This document shows positions 44,296-53,987 of a stretch of DNA of 64,000 bases, piece after piece (positions within the stretch are counted from its first letter, which is position 1; each line of letters starts with the position of its first letter). A program made the position numbers and the translations under genes. Below the pieces are notes generated by a model. The model saw only the letters and a list, made by a program, of their open reading frames with translations. It did not search any database and had not been told where the DNA came from. The DNA lies in the NCBI GenBank assembly GCA_947453965.1, contig CANGIQ010000010.1:1-64000 (forward strand). The letters are read 5' to 3'. Source of the stretch: Comamonadaceae bacterium. Its GTDB lineage: Bacteria; Pseudomonadota; Gammaproteobacteria; Burkholderiales; Burkholderiaceae_C.

Positions 44296-46494
44296 CTAGA
44301 CCAGCGTCAAGCCATGCTTGCGCAGTGGCAAATCGCGTTGCGGTTTGCCTGTGGCGGCATAAATGGCGTTGAGCACTGCAGGACCAACGACGCAAATCGT
44401 CGGCTCGCCCACACCGCCCCAGAAGTCACCGGTCGGTACCAGCACGGTTTCGACCTTGGGCGTTTCTTTGAGTCGCATCAACGGGTAGGTGTCAAAGTTG
44501 CGCTCTTTCATGCGCCCTTTTTCAACCGTGTTTTCACCCAAGAAAACAGCCGACAAACCCATCACGACCGAGCCTTCAATCTGCGCCCTCACTTGCGCGG
44601 GGTTGACCACATGGCCTGAATTCAAAGCAAACACCATGCGGTGAATCTTGACCTCTCCCTTGGGGGACACAGACACCTCGGCCGTGGCGGCCGAATAACT
44701 GGAGTAGCCCATGAATTGCGCAATGCCACGGTAAACGCCTGGAGGCAGTGGCTTGCCCCAATCACCGGCTTCGGCCACGGCATTGAGTACCCCCAAATGT
44801 TTGGGATGGTTTTTCATCAAGGCGCGGCGAAACTCCAGCGAGTCTTTGCCCGCAGCGCGTGCGCACTCTTCCAAAAAGCACTCCATGTAGATGCCGTTTT
44901 GGTTGGTGTTCACACCACGCCAAGGGCCGACAGGCACGTGGGTGTTGCGCATCACGTACTCGGTCAGCAAGTTAGGGAAGGTGTAACCCATCTGCGCATC
45001 ACCCACCTCGGCCCAAAAGCCCTGCATCTGGCGTATGTCTTTATTGTTTTTGATCGCCATGGGCGCCAACAATGCGTTGAGCGACTGGCCCGAGACACGC
45101 ACATGAAACGCTGTCATTTGCCCCTTGTCGTCGATGGCGGCCGACATCTTGGCCATGGAGATAGGACGGTAAAAGTCGTGGGTCATGTCCTCTTCTCGGC
45201 TCCACACCAATTTGATGGGTTTGCCTGGAAACTTTTTGGCCACCTGCGCCGCTTGGTCCACATACTCTTGGTGGCCGCCGCGACGCCCGAACCCGCCGCC
45301 CAAATCCATCTTGTAGACATCGCACTGCGACAGCGGAAAACCTGTGGCTTCCGCCAACGCAGCCAACGAGCCCTCTGCACTTTGCGTGGGTACCCAAGCC
45401 TCGGCTCGGTTGCCGGTGATGCGCACGGTGCAATTCATCGGCTCCATCGTGGCGTGGGCCAAGAAGGGGCTGGTGTAAGTGGCTTCCACCTTCTTAGTGG
45501 CTTGCGCAATCACAGCAGGTGCATCACCTTCTTTGCGTTGCCAGAAGTCGCCTTGGGCGGTCAAACCCTCGCGCAGCATGGCATCGATGGTGGCACTCGA
45601 GGTGTTGCCATTGACGCCGTCATCCCACACGATGGGCAGTTCTGCCAACGCAGTTTTGGCGCGCCAAAAGGTATCGGCGACCACAGCCAAGGTGCTGTCG
45701 TTGATTTTCACCACGCCTTTGACGCCGCGCATCTTGGCAATCTTGCGCTCGTCGTAGCTGACCAACTTGCCACCGAACACCGGGCTTTGCATGACCGCCG
45801 CATTGAGCATGCCTGGCAACTGCAGGTCAATGCTGAAGACTTTGCGCCCATCCACTTTGTCGGCCGTGTCTAAACGGCGCATGGACTTGCCCGCAATGCG
45901 CCATTGACTGGGTTTTTTCAGCGTGATCTTGGCCATCTCAGGCGGGGTGAGTTTGGCCGCGTCGTCTGCGACTTTGCCGTAGCTCAAGGTGCGCCCCGAC
46001 AAGGCATGCGTGATCACCCCTGCTTGGGTCATGACTTCGCCCACAGGGACATTCCAGCGATTGGCGGCCGCTTGCATCAGCATCTGGCGTGCGGCAGCAC
46101 CCCCGCGGCGCACGTAATCGTGCGAGGTGCGAATGCCTCGGCTTCCCCCGGTGGACATATCACCCCACGCCCGTTGACGCGCCAAACTTTGGCCTGGGGT
46201 GGGCATTTCCGTGGTCACCTTGGACCATTCGCAATCGAGTTCTTCAGCCACCAATTGGGCCAAGCCCGTGCGTGTGCCTTGACCCATTTCAGAACGGGCA
46301 ATGCGAATCACCACGGTGTCGTCGGGTTTGACCACCACCCAAATGTTGATTTCATTGGGAGTCAATGTGGTGTAGGCGGATTGGGCTTGCGCATCCGGCG
46401 CAAAGCTCAGGCCCAAAGCCAAGCCACTGCCAGCGACAGCAGAGCTCACCAAAAAGTGGCGACGTGAGGTATTCAGTGTGGCGGTATCGGTCAT
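44296..46494 (-). CDS. Molybdopterin-binding subunit of a xanthine-dehydrogenase-family hydroxylase (IorB-like)
   Basis: The 732-residue protein starts with a Tat signal (SRRHFLVSSAVAGSGLALG, residues about 10-28), so it is exported folded. It matches the isoquinoline 1-oxidoreductase beta type of aldehyde oxidases, with MGQGTRTGLAQLVAEELD near 67-84, GGGFGRRGGHQEYVDQA near 402-418 and a C-terminal GGVGEPTICVVGPAV near 693-707. This type binds the molybdenum cofactor and hydroxylates aromatic heterocycles or aldehydes. I chose the start at 46494 because it places the Tat motif at the N-terminus. It follows the 2Fe-2S subunit gene by ten bases. The substrate is not known. Confidence 0.88.
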   Translation of the reverse strand: MTDTATLNTSRRHFLVSSAVAGSGLALGLSFAPDAQAQSAYTTLTPNEINIWVVVKPDDTVVIRIARSEMGQGTRTGLAQLVAEELDCEWSKVTTEMPTPGQSLARQRAWGDMSTGGSRGIRTSHDYVRRGGAAARQMLMQAAANRWNVPVGEVMTQAGVITHALSGRTLSYGKVADDAAKLTPPEMAKITLKKPSQWRIAGKSMRRLDTADKVDGRKVFSIDLQLPGMLNAAVMQSPVFGGKLVSYDERKIAKMRGVKGVVKINDSTLAVVADTFWRAKTALAELPIVWDDGVNGNTSSATIDAMLREGLTAQGDFWQRKEGDAPAVIAQATKKVEATYTSPFLAHATMEPMNCTVRITGNRAEAWVPTQSAEGSLAALAEATGFPLSQCDVYKMDLGGGFGRRGGHQEYVDQAAQVAKKFPGKPIKLVWSREEDMTHDFYRPISMAKMSAAIDDKGQMTAFHVRVSGQSLNALLAPMAIKNNKDIRQMQGFWAEVGDAQMGYTFPNLLTEYVMRNTHVPVGPWRGVNTNQNGIYMECFLEECARAAGKDSLEFRRALMKNHPKHLGVLNAVAEAGDWGKPLPPGVYRGIAQFMGYSSYSAATAEVSVSPKGEVKIHRMVFALNSGHVVNPAQVRAQIEGSVVMGLSAVFLGENTVEKGRMKERNFDTYPLMRLKETPKVETVLVPTGDFWGGVGEPTICVVGPAVLNAIYAATGKPQRDLPLRKHGLTLV

Positions 46495-46504
46495 GGTGAT
46501 GTCC

Positions 46505-47005
46505 TTAGGCTTGCGCGTTGAGATCGACCGACTCATACGATGCCAACACATCACCGAGCTTCATCTGGCCTGCTGCAACATGGATCGCATCGCGAATGCG
46601 CTGGTATGTGCCGCAGCGACAAATATTGCTCATCGCTTCGTCAATGTCTGCGTCTGTGGGTTTGGGCGTGCGCGCCAACAAAGCGGCGGCGGCCATCACC
46701 TGGCCCGACTGGCAATAGCCGCATTGGGGCACATCCAACTCAGCCCAAGCTTTTTGGATCGCATGGGTGGCATTTTTCGACAAGCCTTCAATCGTGGTGA
46801 CCTTCAGGTCTCCCACGGCCGACACTGGAATTGAGCATGAACGCGCAGGCTGGCCATTGAGGTGCACGGTACAAGCCCCGCATTGCGCCACACCACAGCC
46901 GTATTTGGTACCGGTCAGCCCCAACAACTCTCGCAACGCCCACAACAGAGGCATTTGAGGTTCGGCATCGACTTGACGCACGGTGCCATTGACATTGAGT
47001 TTCAT
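46505..47005 (-). CDS. 2Fe-2S subunit of the same hydroxylase (IorA-like)
   Basis: The 166-residue protein carries the two 2Fe-2S clusters of the xanthine dehydrogenase family: a plant-ferredoxin type ([15 protein letters not shown] near 38-52 plus a later Cys near 61) and the helical type (CGYCQSGQ near 98-105 and CRCGTY near 136-141). It passes electrons from the molybdenum subunit. The start at 47005 gives the standard MKLNVNG beginning. No third FAD subunit is present, as in IorAB enzymes that use other acceptors. Confidence 0.92.
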   Translation of the reverse strand: MKLNVNGTVRQVDAEPQMPLLWALRELLGLTGTKYGCGVAQCGACTVHLNGQPARSCSIPVSAVGDLKVTTIEGLSKNATHAIQKAWAELDVPQCGYCQSGQVMAAAALLARTPKPTDADIDEAMSNICRCGTYQRIRDAIHVAAGQMKLGDVLASYESVDLNAQA

Positions 47006-47108
47006 AATTTGTCTCCCTGTGTAGAGGGCCACTGAAGCGATGGCCTTTGCCCTATTCTGTATGGGCATGCTACGGGCGCGGGGCGCCAAGGTGACAATGA
47101 AACATCAA

Positions 47109-47684
47109 TTACTTGGGAAGCAAACGCCTCACCAGCTTCAAGGTGTAAGTCACGGCAGTCAAGACCAACACCGTGCCCAGCCAATCGCCCAGGCCCATGA
47201 CGGCCATGCTGCTGATTAGGTTGTCTGTTTGGCCCGTCAAAAAGTACCAGCATTGGTGAAGGACTGAGCTGATCACCGCAAACAGGATGGAAACTTTCAA
47301 CAGCTGGCGGGCATGAAAGCCTGACAGAGACACGTCCAGGCCCAGCAGTCGTGTCGCGATTGCATGCGCGACCAAGGGGGATGCGCCCGAGAGAAATCCA
47401 CTGATCAAATTAGACACATTCGTGTCGGGCGAGAGCGTGTAGTTCACAAAGATAGACCCGGCGACAACGCCAACCGCACCGGCTTCTAAAAAGACCAACA
47501 CAAACAACAGCCGCAAGCCGCTGGGAATAAAGATCCAGTTGACGCCTTGTGAAAAACTCAAGTGCTCAAATAAGTACTGATTCAACTGGAAAGCGTACAC
47601 ATAAAAGACCGCGCATAACAGGACGATCAAAGCTTTCGCTTCTAAACTTAAGGTGTCGTTTACGGTTTGCTCTTGAGACATCAA
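47109..47684 (-). CDS. Integral membrane protein, possibly MASE1-like sensor module
   Basis: The 191-residue protein has about five or six transmembrane helices and a short cytoplasmic N-terminus. A FIPSGLRLLFVLVFLEAG segment near 52-69 and an N-x-S-x4-G element near 90-98 loosely recall MASE1 sensor domains. It ends right after the last helix with LVRRLLPK, so no GGDEF or kinase output domain is attached. Function is unknown. Upstream (47685-47816) I see no gene. Confidence 0.6.
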   Translation of the reverse strand: MMSQEQTVNDTLSLEAKALIVLLCAVFYVYAFQLNQYLFEHLSFSQGVNWIFIPSGLRLLFVLVFLEAGAVGVVAGSIFVNYTLSPDTNVSNLISGFLSGASPLVAHAIATRLLGLDVSLSGFHARQLLKVSILFAVISSVLHQCWYFLTGQTDNLISSMAVMGLGDWLGTVLVLTAVTYTLKLVRRLLPK

Positions 47685-47762
47685 TCAAAGGGTATTTCTG
47701 AATTTGATCTTCCGAGAATTTCAAAAAACCTGCACCTATTCTATGAATGCACGGATTTCACG

Positions 47763-47782
47763 CCATAGGCCAATTGGCCTAT
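47763..47782. promoter_or_regulatory. Perfect 20-base palindrome upstream of the LysR gene
   Basis: The sequence CATAGGCCAATTGGCCTATG reads the same on both strands and lies 35 bases before the LysR start codon. It could be an autoregulatory operator; with no loop it is not a terminator. Confidence 0.5.
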
Positions 47783-47816
47783 GTGAATTTCCACACCTGA
47801 CGCATGGCTTGAACAC

Positions 47817-48746
47817 ATGAAAATAGACTTCGACGGTATACAGGCTTTCGTGGTGACGGCAGAACTGGGCGGCTTTCACAAAGCCGCGGAACAGCTGCAC
47901 ATCACACCAACCGCACTGACACGGCGGGTGCAAAAGCTAGAAGCCTATTTGGGACTCAAACTGCTCGACCGCACCACACGACGTGTGGAAATGACCGCCG
48001 TAGGACGCGAGTTTTTGCCTCAAGCGCGGGCCATCGTGAATGACATGACCTCGGCAGTGGGGCGGCTCAAAGACATGTCCCAGCACGCCAAGGGCAACTT
48101 CACCCTGGCTTGCGTGCCCAGCATGGCAGCCCATATGCTGCCCCAGCTCATCCGCCAATATGCCGACGTGTGTCCGGGCAACCGCATTCGCTTGCTCGAC
48201 GCAGCCTCTTACGAGGTGCGTCAATCGGTGCTCAACCATCAGGCCGAGATTGGCATTGCGGTCAACGGTGAAACACATCCAGACTTGATCGAAACACCGT
48301 TGTTTGACGATCCCCTGGTCTTCATCTGCCGTGACACCCACCCCCTGCATGGCAAAGCCTCGGTCACCTGGGCCGACATGCGCGATGCCGACTTGATTGT
48401 GGTGAGCAATTTCATGGCCACCCGTGTGTTCATGGACTACCAGCTCGCCAAGCACGGCATTCGGTTGCACGGCAGCTACGAAGTGCAACACCATGCCACG
48501 GCCATCAATTTGGTGGCAGCGGGCGTGGGCTGCGCCATCCTGCCCTCGTCCACCTTGCTAGACGGAGACCGTGCCCATGTGCGCAAAATCAGCCTGACCG
48601 GTCCGGTGGTGAAACGCAAAGTGGCGCTGCTGCGGCATAAAAACACCAGCCTCTCACCGGCCGCCCAAGCGTTCTTCGAGCTGATTCAACACGCCCATCT
48701 CAAGGCCAAAAATGCTTCGACTCGATTGATGCGTAAATCGAAATAA
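47817..48746 (+). CDS. LysR-family transcriptional regulator
   Basis: The 309-residue protein has the N-terminal winged helix-turn-helix (FVVTAELGGFHKAAEQL near 10-26, LGLKLLDRTTRRVEMTAVG near 46-64) and a C-terminal substrate-binding effector domain. It lies 54 bases before tcuA on the same strand and is the likely regulator of the tricarballylate genes. Its own promoter region (47685-47816) contains CATAGGCCAATTGGCCTATG at 47763-47782, a perfect 20-base palindrome. Confidence 0.92.
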   Translation: MKIDFDGIQAFVVTAELGGFHKAAEQLHITPTALTRRVQKLEAYLGLKLLDRTTRRVEMTAVGREFLPQARAIVNDMTSAVGRLKDMSQHAKGNFTLACVPSMAAHMLPQLIRQYADVCPGNRIRLLDAASYEVRQSVLNHQAEIGIAVNGETHPDLIETPLFDDPLVFICRDTHPLHGKASVTWADMRDADLIVVSNFMATRVFMDYQLAKHGIRLHGSYEVQHHATAINLVAAGVGCAILPSSTLLDGDRAHVRKISLTGPVVKRKVALLRHKNTSLSPAAQAFFELIQHAHLKAKNASTRLMRKSK

Positions 48747-48800
48747 TCAACCCCTAAATTTCACTTCTCAATATAACGGCGATAGCCGACACTCTGGGGC

Positions 48801-50234
48801 ATGACAATTTCAACCCTTGAACAAGCGCCCGATGTCCTGGTCATCGGCGGCGGCAATGCCGCACTCTGCGCAGCGCTGATGGCTGCCGAAGCTGGCGCCT
48901 CGGTCTTGCTGCTCGAAGCGGCGCCACGCGAATGGCGCGGCGGTAATTCGGGCCACACCCGCAACCTGCGCTGCATGCACGATGCGCCGCAAGACGTGTT
49001 GGTCGAAGCCTACCCTGAAGAAGAGTATTGGCAAGACTTGCTCAAGGTCACAGGTGGCATCACCAACGAGAAACTGGCCCGTTTGGTGATCCGCGCCTCA
49101 TCGACCTGCCGCGACTGGATGCGCAAGCATGGCGTGCACTTTCAGCCACCGCTCTCAGGCGCTTTGCATGTGGCACGCACCAATGCGTTTTTCATGGGTG
49201 GCGGCAAAGCCTTGGTCAACGCGTATTACCGCAGTGCGGAAAAGCTGGGGGTCAAAATTCGCTACAACGCACCGGTGGATAAGCTCGACATTCAAGATGG
49301 ACGCTTCATCGCAGCCTATGTCAAGGGTGAGCGCATCAGCGCCAAAACCTGCGTGTTGGCGGCGGGTGGGTTCGAGTCCAACCTCGATTGGTTGCGCGAA
49401 GCCTGGGGGCAAAACGAACACGGCGAATGGCCAGCCGACAACTTCCTCATCCGCGGCACACAGTACAACCAAGGCGTGTTACTCAAACATCTGTTGGAAC
49501 ACGGTGCCGACCGCATTGGTGACCCCACACAAGCCCACATGGTGGCGATTGATGCGCGTGCGCCGCTGTACGACGGCGGTATTTGCACCCGCATTGATTG
49601 CGTGTCGCTCGGCGTGGTGGTCAACCGTCAAGGGGAACGCTTTTACGACGAAGGCGAAGACTTTTGGCCCAAGCGCTACGCGATTTGGGGCCGTTTGGTG
49701 GCGCAGCAGCCCGGGCAAATTGGCTACTCCATCATCGACGCCAAAGCCGTGGGGCGTTTCATGCCGCCGGTCTTTCCTGGCGTGCAAGCCGACACCTTGC
49801 CTGAATTGGCAGCAAAACTCGGCTTGCCTGTGGACACCTTCATGCGCACTCTGGACGACTACAACCGCGCTTGCCGCGTCGGCACGTTTGACCACACCCG
49901 CTTGGACGACTGCCACACCGACGGCGTGAATCCAGCCAAAACCCATTGGGCGCGCCCCATCGACACAGGGCCGTTCTATGGCTACGCCTTGCGCCCTGGC
50001 ATCACCTTCACCTACCTGGGCCTCAAGACCGATGAAACAGCTGCCGTGCGCTTTAACGATGTGCCCAGTGACAACCTGTTTGTGGCGGGTGAAATGATGT
50101 CGGGCAATGTGCTGGGCAAGGGCTACACCGCGGGCGTGGGCATGTCGATTGGTACGGCGTTTGGACGCATCGCGGGCACACAAGCAGCGTTGGCTGCGCT
50201 ATCCGTGAAGGAGGCGTCACATGCAAACGCTTGA
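48801..50234 (+). CDS. tcuA: FAD-dependent tricarballylate dehydrogenase
   Basis: The 477-residue flavoprotein resembles TcuA, which oxidises tricarballylate to cis-aconitate. The FAD motif [17 protein letters not shown] is near residues 15-31, [12 protein letters not shown] near 49-60, and the C-terminal [16 protein letters not shown] near 431-446 is typical of fumarate-reductase-like flavoproteins. Its stop overlaps the tcuB start by 14 bases. A related dicarboxylate-type substrate cannot be excluded. Confidence 0.9.
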   Translation: MTISTLEQAPDVLVIGGGNAALCAALMAAEAGASVLLLEAAPREWRGGNSGHTRNLRCMHDAPQDVLVEAYPEEEYWQDLLKVTGGITNEKLARLVIRASSTCRDWMRKHGVHFQPPLSGALHVARTNAFFMGGGKALVNAYYRSAEKLGVKIRYNAPVDKLDIQDGRFIAAYVKGERISAKTCVLAAGGFESNLDWLREAWGQNEHGEWPADNFLIRGTQYNQGVLLKHLLEHGADRIGDPTQAHMVAIDARAPLYDGGICTRIDCVSLGVVVNRQGERFYDEGEDFWPKRYAIWGRLVAQQPGQIGYSIIDAKAVGRFMPPVFPGVQADTLPELAAKLGLPVDTFMRTLDDYNRACRVGTFDHTRLDDCHTDGVNPAKTHWARPIDTGPFYGYALRPGITFTYLGLKTDETAAVRFNDVPSDNLFVAGEMMSGNVLGKGYTAGVGMSIGTAFGRIAGTQAALAALSVKEASHANA

Positions 50235-51393
50235 AGCCCTCACCCGCGACGCCCGTGCCTTGGCCAATGGCGAGGTGGTGCTGTCTGCGCCTGAAACCGA
50301 AGTGGCGCGACAGCTGCAAATTTGCAATGCCTGCCGTTACTGCGAAGGCTTTTGCGCCATGTTCCCCGCCATGACGCGCCGTTTGGAGTTTGGCAAAGCC
50401 GACATTCATTACCTGGCCAATCTGTGCCACAACTGCGGCGCATGCTTGCATGCGTGCCAATACGCACCGCCGCATGAGTTTGCGGTCAACGTGCCCCAAG
50501 CCATGGCCCAAGTGCGCGGCCAAACCTATGCCGACTATGCATGGCCACCCGCCTTGGGCGCGCTCTACAAACGCAACGGACTCACCGTATCACTGGCCTT
50601 GGCGGCGGGTTTGTCGCTGTTTTTGCTGCTCGCCTTGCAGATGAACGGCACCTTGTGGTCACGTGGCTTGGATGGCAACTTCTACGCGCTGTTCCCGCAC
50701 AACCTGCTGGTGAGTTTGTTTGCGCCCGTGTTCTTGTTTGCCAGCTTGGCGCTCGCGCTCGGCGTGCGACGCTTTTGGCAAGACATCACGCCCGCCACGT
50801 CAGGCACCGCACTCTCTGCCCCCGCAGCCGCAGAAGCGACCCACGATGTGTTGCGCTTGAAATATTTGGACGGTGGGCATGGCGAAGGTTGCAACAACGA
50901 AGACGATGCCTTCACCCTCTCGCGCCGTCGTGCACACCATCTCACCTTCTATGGCTTCATGCTGTGCTTTGCCGCCACCAGCGTGGCGACCGTGTACCAC
51001 TATGCCTTGGGTTGGACAGCGCCGTATGACCTGCCCAGCCTGCCCAAGGTCTTGGGGGCCATCGGTGGGGTGAGTTTGCTGTTGGGTACCGCAGGCTTGT
51101 TCAAACTCAATCTGCAACGCCACCCCCTACACGGCGATGCGGCACAAAAGCCGATGGACTTGGGCTTCATTGCCTTGCTGTTTTTCATCAGCTTGAGCGG
51201 CCTGGCTTTGTGGTTAGGTCGCAGCAGCGTGGCCATGCCGGCCTTGTTGGCCCTTCATTTGGGGGTGGTCATGGCCTTGTTTGCCACCCTGCCCTATGGC
51301 AAATTTGCCCACGGCATTTTCAGAACCGCTGCCTTGTTGCGCTTTGCCGTGGAAAAACGCCAACCCAACCGCCTCGGTTTAGGCAACGACTAA
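50221..51393 (+). CDS. tcuB: TcuB, Fe-S/membrane electron-transfer partner
   Basis: The 390-residue protein has two 4Fe-4S-type cysteine sets near the N-terminus ([11 protein letters not shown] near 36-46 and [11 protein letters not shown] near 69-79) followed by about six transmembrane helices. TcuB reoxidises TcuA by passing electrons to the membrane quinone pool. The 14-base overlap with tcuA shows coupled translation. Confidence 0.92.
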   Translation: MQTLEALTRDARALANGEVVLSAPETEVARQLQICNACRYCEGFCAMFPAMTRRLEFGKADIHYLANLCHNCGACLHACQYAPPHEFAVNVPQAMAQVRGQTYADYAWPPALGALYKRNGLTVSLALAAGLSLFLLLALQMNGTLWSRGLDGNFYALFPHNLLVSLFAPVFLFASLALALGVRRFWQDITPATSGTALSAPAAAEATHDVLRLKYLDGGHGEGCNNEDDAFTLSRRRAHHLTFYGFMLCFAATSVATVYHYALGWTAPYDLPSLPKVLGAIGGVSLLLGTAGLFKLNLQRHPLHGDAAQKPMDLGFIALLFFISLSGLALWLGRSSVAMPALLALHLGVVMALFATLPYGKFAHGIFRTAALLRFAVEKRQPNRLGLGND

Positions 51394-51410
51394 TTCAAAA
51401 AGGACATCCC

Positions 51411-52385
51411 ATGAAACGACTCAACTTCCTCCATGCTTGTGCTTTGCTGGCACTTGGCGTGTCTTCAGTGGCCACACATGCGCAAGAGTTTCCGCCTAAG
51501 AAAACCATCACGATGGTGGTCGGGTTTGCTGCAGGCGGTGCAGCAGATACAGCAGCTCGCATCATTGCGAAAAAACTGGGCGAGAACATTGGCGCCTCGG
51601 TGGTGGTGGACAACCGTGGCGGCGCAGGCGGCAATATTGCGCACCAATTCGCAGCCAATGGTCCGGCTGATGGCAGCACGATTTTGTTTGGCTCGGTAGG
51701 TCCCCTGACGATTGCGCCACACATGATGAAACTGTCCTACGACCCGGTCAAAGACTTTGCGCCCATCACCATGGGCGTGAACTTTCCCAATGTGCTGGTG
51801 GTCCACGCGGGCACAGGTATCAAAACCTTCGCCGAATACATTGCCTACGCCAAGAAAAACCCCAAGAAACTCGATTACGCATCCACAGGCCCTGGCTCGG
51901 CCTCTCACTTGGCGGGGGAACTGCTCGACGATATGGCGGGCATTGACACCGTCCACGTGCCCTACAAAGGTGGCGCACCGGCACTGCAAGATTTGCTGGG
52001 CGGTCGGGTGGCGGCTTATTTCTCCACCTACTCCACCTCACAGGCCTACATCGACAACGGCAAGCTCATTCCACTGGCCAGCACGGGCGCGCAGCGTTTG
52101 AAGTCTTTGCCGAAAATCCCCACCATCGCCGAATCGGGATACCCTGGCTTTAGCGCCACCAACTGGTACGCTTTTGTGGCTTCTTCAAAGGTTCCGACAG
52201 CCACCCTAGACCGCTGGAACACGGAGTTGGTCAAAGTGTTGAAGTCACCTGACGTGGTGGAACAACTCAACAGCCACGGATTGACACCCCTGCCCAGCAC
52301 ACGCGATGAATTGGCCAAGTACATGGCCAAAGAGTCCGCCACCTGGGGTCGCGTGATTCGTGAACGAAAAATTGTGGGTGAATAA
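51411..52385 (+). CDS. Bug/TctC-family periplasmic tricarboxylate-binding protein
   Basis: The 324-residue protein has a signal peptide (1-24) and the Bug-family motifs VVGFAAGGAADTAARIIA near 36-53, VVVDNRGGAGGNIA near 64-77 and PTIAESGYPGF near 238-248. Bug proteins bind carboxylates for TctAB transporters. No tctAB genes are next to it, so it must use a transporter elsewhere or act as a sensor partner. Position behind tcuAB suggests tricarballylate or a related acid as ligand. Confidence 0.9.
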   Translation: MKRLNFLHACALLALGVSSVATHAQEFPPKKTITMVVGFAAGGAADTAARIIAKKLGENIGASVVVDNRGGAGGNIAHQFAANGPADGSTILFGSVGPLTIAPHMMKLSYDPVKDFAPITMGVNFPNVLVVHAGTGIKTFAEYIAYAKKNPKKLDYASTGPGSASHLAGELLDDMAGIDTVHVPYKGGAPALQDLLGGRVAAYFSTYSTSQAYIDNGKLIPLASTGAQRLKSLPKIPTIAESGYPGFSATNWYAFVASSKVPTATLDRWNTELVKVLKSPDVVEQLNSHGLTPLPSTRDELAKYMAKESATWGRVIRERKIVGE

Positions 52386-52403
52386 ACTTTAGAAAGAACA
52401 AGC

Positions 52404-53195
52404 ATGACACACGCCCTTCACCTCACACGCCGTTTATTCGTCCTTGGCTTAGGCCTCTGCCTTGCTGCTGCGCATATCGCGCAAGCCGCGGAAATTCGCG
52501 TCATCACCTCTGGCGCATTCACAGAAGCCTATAAAAAACTTGTGCCCGAGTTTGAAAAACAAACCGGCCATCACGTCATCAGTTCGTTCGGTGCCTCAGT
52601 CGGCAATGCGCCCGACTCGATTCCCACGCGTTTTTCGCGCGGCGAAAAGTTTGACTTGGTGATCTTGTCTGACGGTGGCTTGGAAGCCTTGGTCAAAAGC
52701 GGCAAGGTCATTCCAGGCAGCCGCGTTGATTTGGTGCGCTCACAAATCGGTGCCGCTGTTCGCAAGGGCACACCCAAGCCCGACATCAGCACCGTCGAAG
52801 CCTTGAAGCAAACCTTGCTCAATGCCAAATCCATCGCCTACTCTGCCAGCGCCAGTGGCACTTATTTGTCGACCGAGTTGTTCCCCAAGCTCGGCGTGGC
52901 TGAGCAACTCAAAGACACGGCCAAGAAGATCATGAGCGAGCGCGTGGGCGCGGTGGTGGCGCGAGGAGACGCCGAGCTGGGCTTTCAACAGGTGAGCGAG
53001 TTGATCTATTTCAAAGAGTTGGATTTCGTGGGTACCTTGCCCGAATCGGTGCAACAAACCATCTTCTTTTCGGCCGGTTTGGTGGAAGGCTCCAACGAAC
53101 AAGAGACGGCCAAACAGCTGATTCGTTTCTTTCAGTCCCCCGCTGTGGCGGACGTGATTCGCCAAACCGGTGTGGACCCTGTTCCGGCCCGATAA
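52404..53195 (+). CDS. ModA-like periplasmic substrate-binding protein (orphan)
   Basis: The 263-residue protein has a signal peptide (1-28) and a type-II binding fold of the ModA/SBP_bac_11 group (VITSGAFTEAYKKLVPEFEKQTG near 33-55, FDLVILSDGGLEALVKSGK near 80-98, SASASGTYLSTELF near 148-161). It follows the Bug gene after 18 bases. No permease or ATPase is adjacent, so ligand and transporter are unknown; molybdate is unlikely in this setting. Confidence 0.82.
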   Translation: MTHALHLTRRLFVLGLGLCLAAAHIAQAAEIRVITSGAFTEAYKKLVPEFEKQTGHHVISSFGASVGNAPDSIPTRFSRGEKFDLVILSDGGLEALVKSGKVIPGSRVDLVRSQIGAAVRKGTPKPDISTVEALKQTLLNAKSIAYSASASGTYLSTELFPKLGVAEQLKDTAKKIMSERVGAVVARGDAELGFQQVSELIYFKELDFVGTLPESVQQTIFFSAGLVEGSNEQETAKQLIRFFQSPAVADVIRQTGVDPVPAR

Positions 53196-53209
53196 GTCGC
53201 AATACCCTC

Positions 53210-53231
53210 ACCCCACCGCAGGTTGGGGTGA
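53210..53231 (+). terminator. Weak terminator-like hairpin after the tcu genes
   Basis: CACCCCA and TGGGGTG can pair across an eight-base loop 14 bases after the preceding stop codon. Only a short mixed A/T stretch follows, so termination would be weak. Confidence 0.35.
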
Positions 53232-53248
53232 ATTCTTAAAATTCGGGC

Positions 53249-53779
53249 ATGAAGCGATTGATCAATGCCCTAGGCTTTCAAACGGGTTGGTGGGCCTGCA
53301 TTGTCGGCGTGGGCCACGGCTTGGAATGGCCCGCCATGGGCTTGTGTGCAGTGCTGGTCTGGCTCCACCTTCACCACAGCCCTCATCGGCGCCAGGAACT
53401 CATGATCGCAGCGGCAGCACTGGCCATGGGCCTTGTGATTGACTCCTTGCTGCAATACTTTTCAATCATCCATTTTTATGGCTGGGCTCTCTGGAAGTTG
53501 AGCCCTTTTTGGCTGTGGATGCTTTGGGTGTTGTTCGCAATGACGCTGAACGCATCGCTGGAATTTCTTCAGCCCCTGCCCTGGTGGGTATCTGCCATCC
53601 TCGGCGGTGTGGCAGGACCGCTGACTTACCTGGCAGGTGCCAGCTTTGGCGCTGCGGCCATGCAGCCCACCCTCATCCATGTTTCAGTGTTGGCCTTGGC
53701 CTGGGCAATGGCACTACCCCTGCTGGTGGTGCTCGCACGCCAAGGCGCAGCCGCCTCACACCCCACCGCACAGGCCTGA
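53249..53779 (+). CDS. DUF2878 membrane protein
   Basis: The 176-residue protein has about five transmembrane helices and matches DUF2878 (LGFQTGWWACIVG near 8-20, LIDSLLQYF-like segment near 63-71, GPLTYLAGASFG near 118-129). Genes of this family often sit near photolyase genes and other light-response genes. That fits here, because DUF2256 and two photolyase genes follow. Its biochemical role is unknown. Confidence 0.85.
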   Translation: MKRLINALGFQTGWWACIVGVGHGLEWPAMGLCAVLVWLHLHHSPHRRQELMIAAAALAMGLVIDSLLQYFSIIHFYGWALWKLSPFWLWMLWVLFAMTLNASLEFLQPLPWWVSAILGGVAGPLTYLAGASFGAAAMQPTLIHVSVLALAWAMALPLLVVLARQGAAASHPTAQA

Positions 53780-53798
53780 AATCAGATTGCGCACATCG

Positions 53799-53987
53799 AT
53801 GGAAAAACAACGCCGCTCGGCATCCCTCAGATTCAAAGGCAACAAACAAAACTTGCCCAGCAAGCCATGCGCACACTGCGGACGTGACATGACCTGGCGC
53901 AAGGCGTGGGCCAAAAACTGGGAGCAAGTCAAGTACTGCTCCGATGCCTGTCGCCAACATAAAACGGCCCCCGCCGCGCCACCATGA
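53799..53987 (+). CDS. DUF2256 small zinc-finger-like protein
   Basis: The 62-residue protein has the DUF2256 core KPCAHCGRDMTWRKAWAKNW near 22-41 and a second cysteine pair in YCSDACR. The C-x2-C...C-x3-C set could bind zinc. ATG 53799 gives the expected length. The stop overlaps the photolyase start by four bases, a linkage common for this family. Confidence 0.87.
   Translation: MEKQRRSASLRFKGNKQNLPSKPCAHCGRDMTWRKAWAKNWEQVKYCSDACRQHKTAPAAPP

Noticed and set aside
44641..45873. Forward open frame (410 codons) opposite the IorB-like gene
   Set aside because: The His/Arg-rich product is a shadow of a well-supported molybdoenzyme gene.
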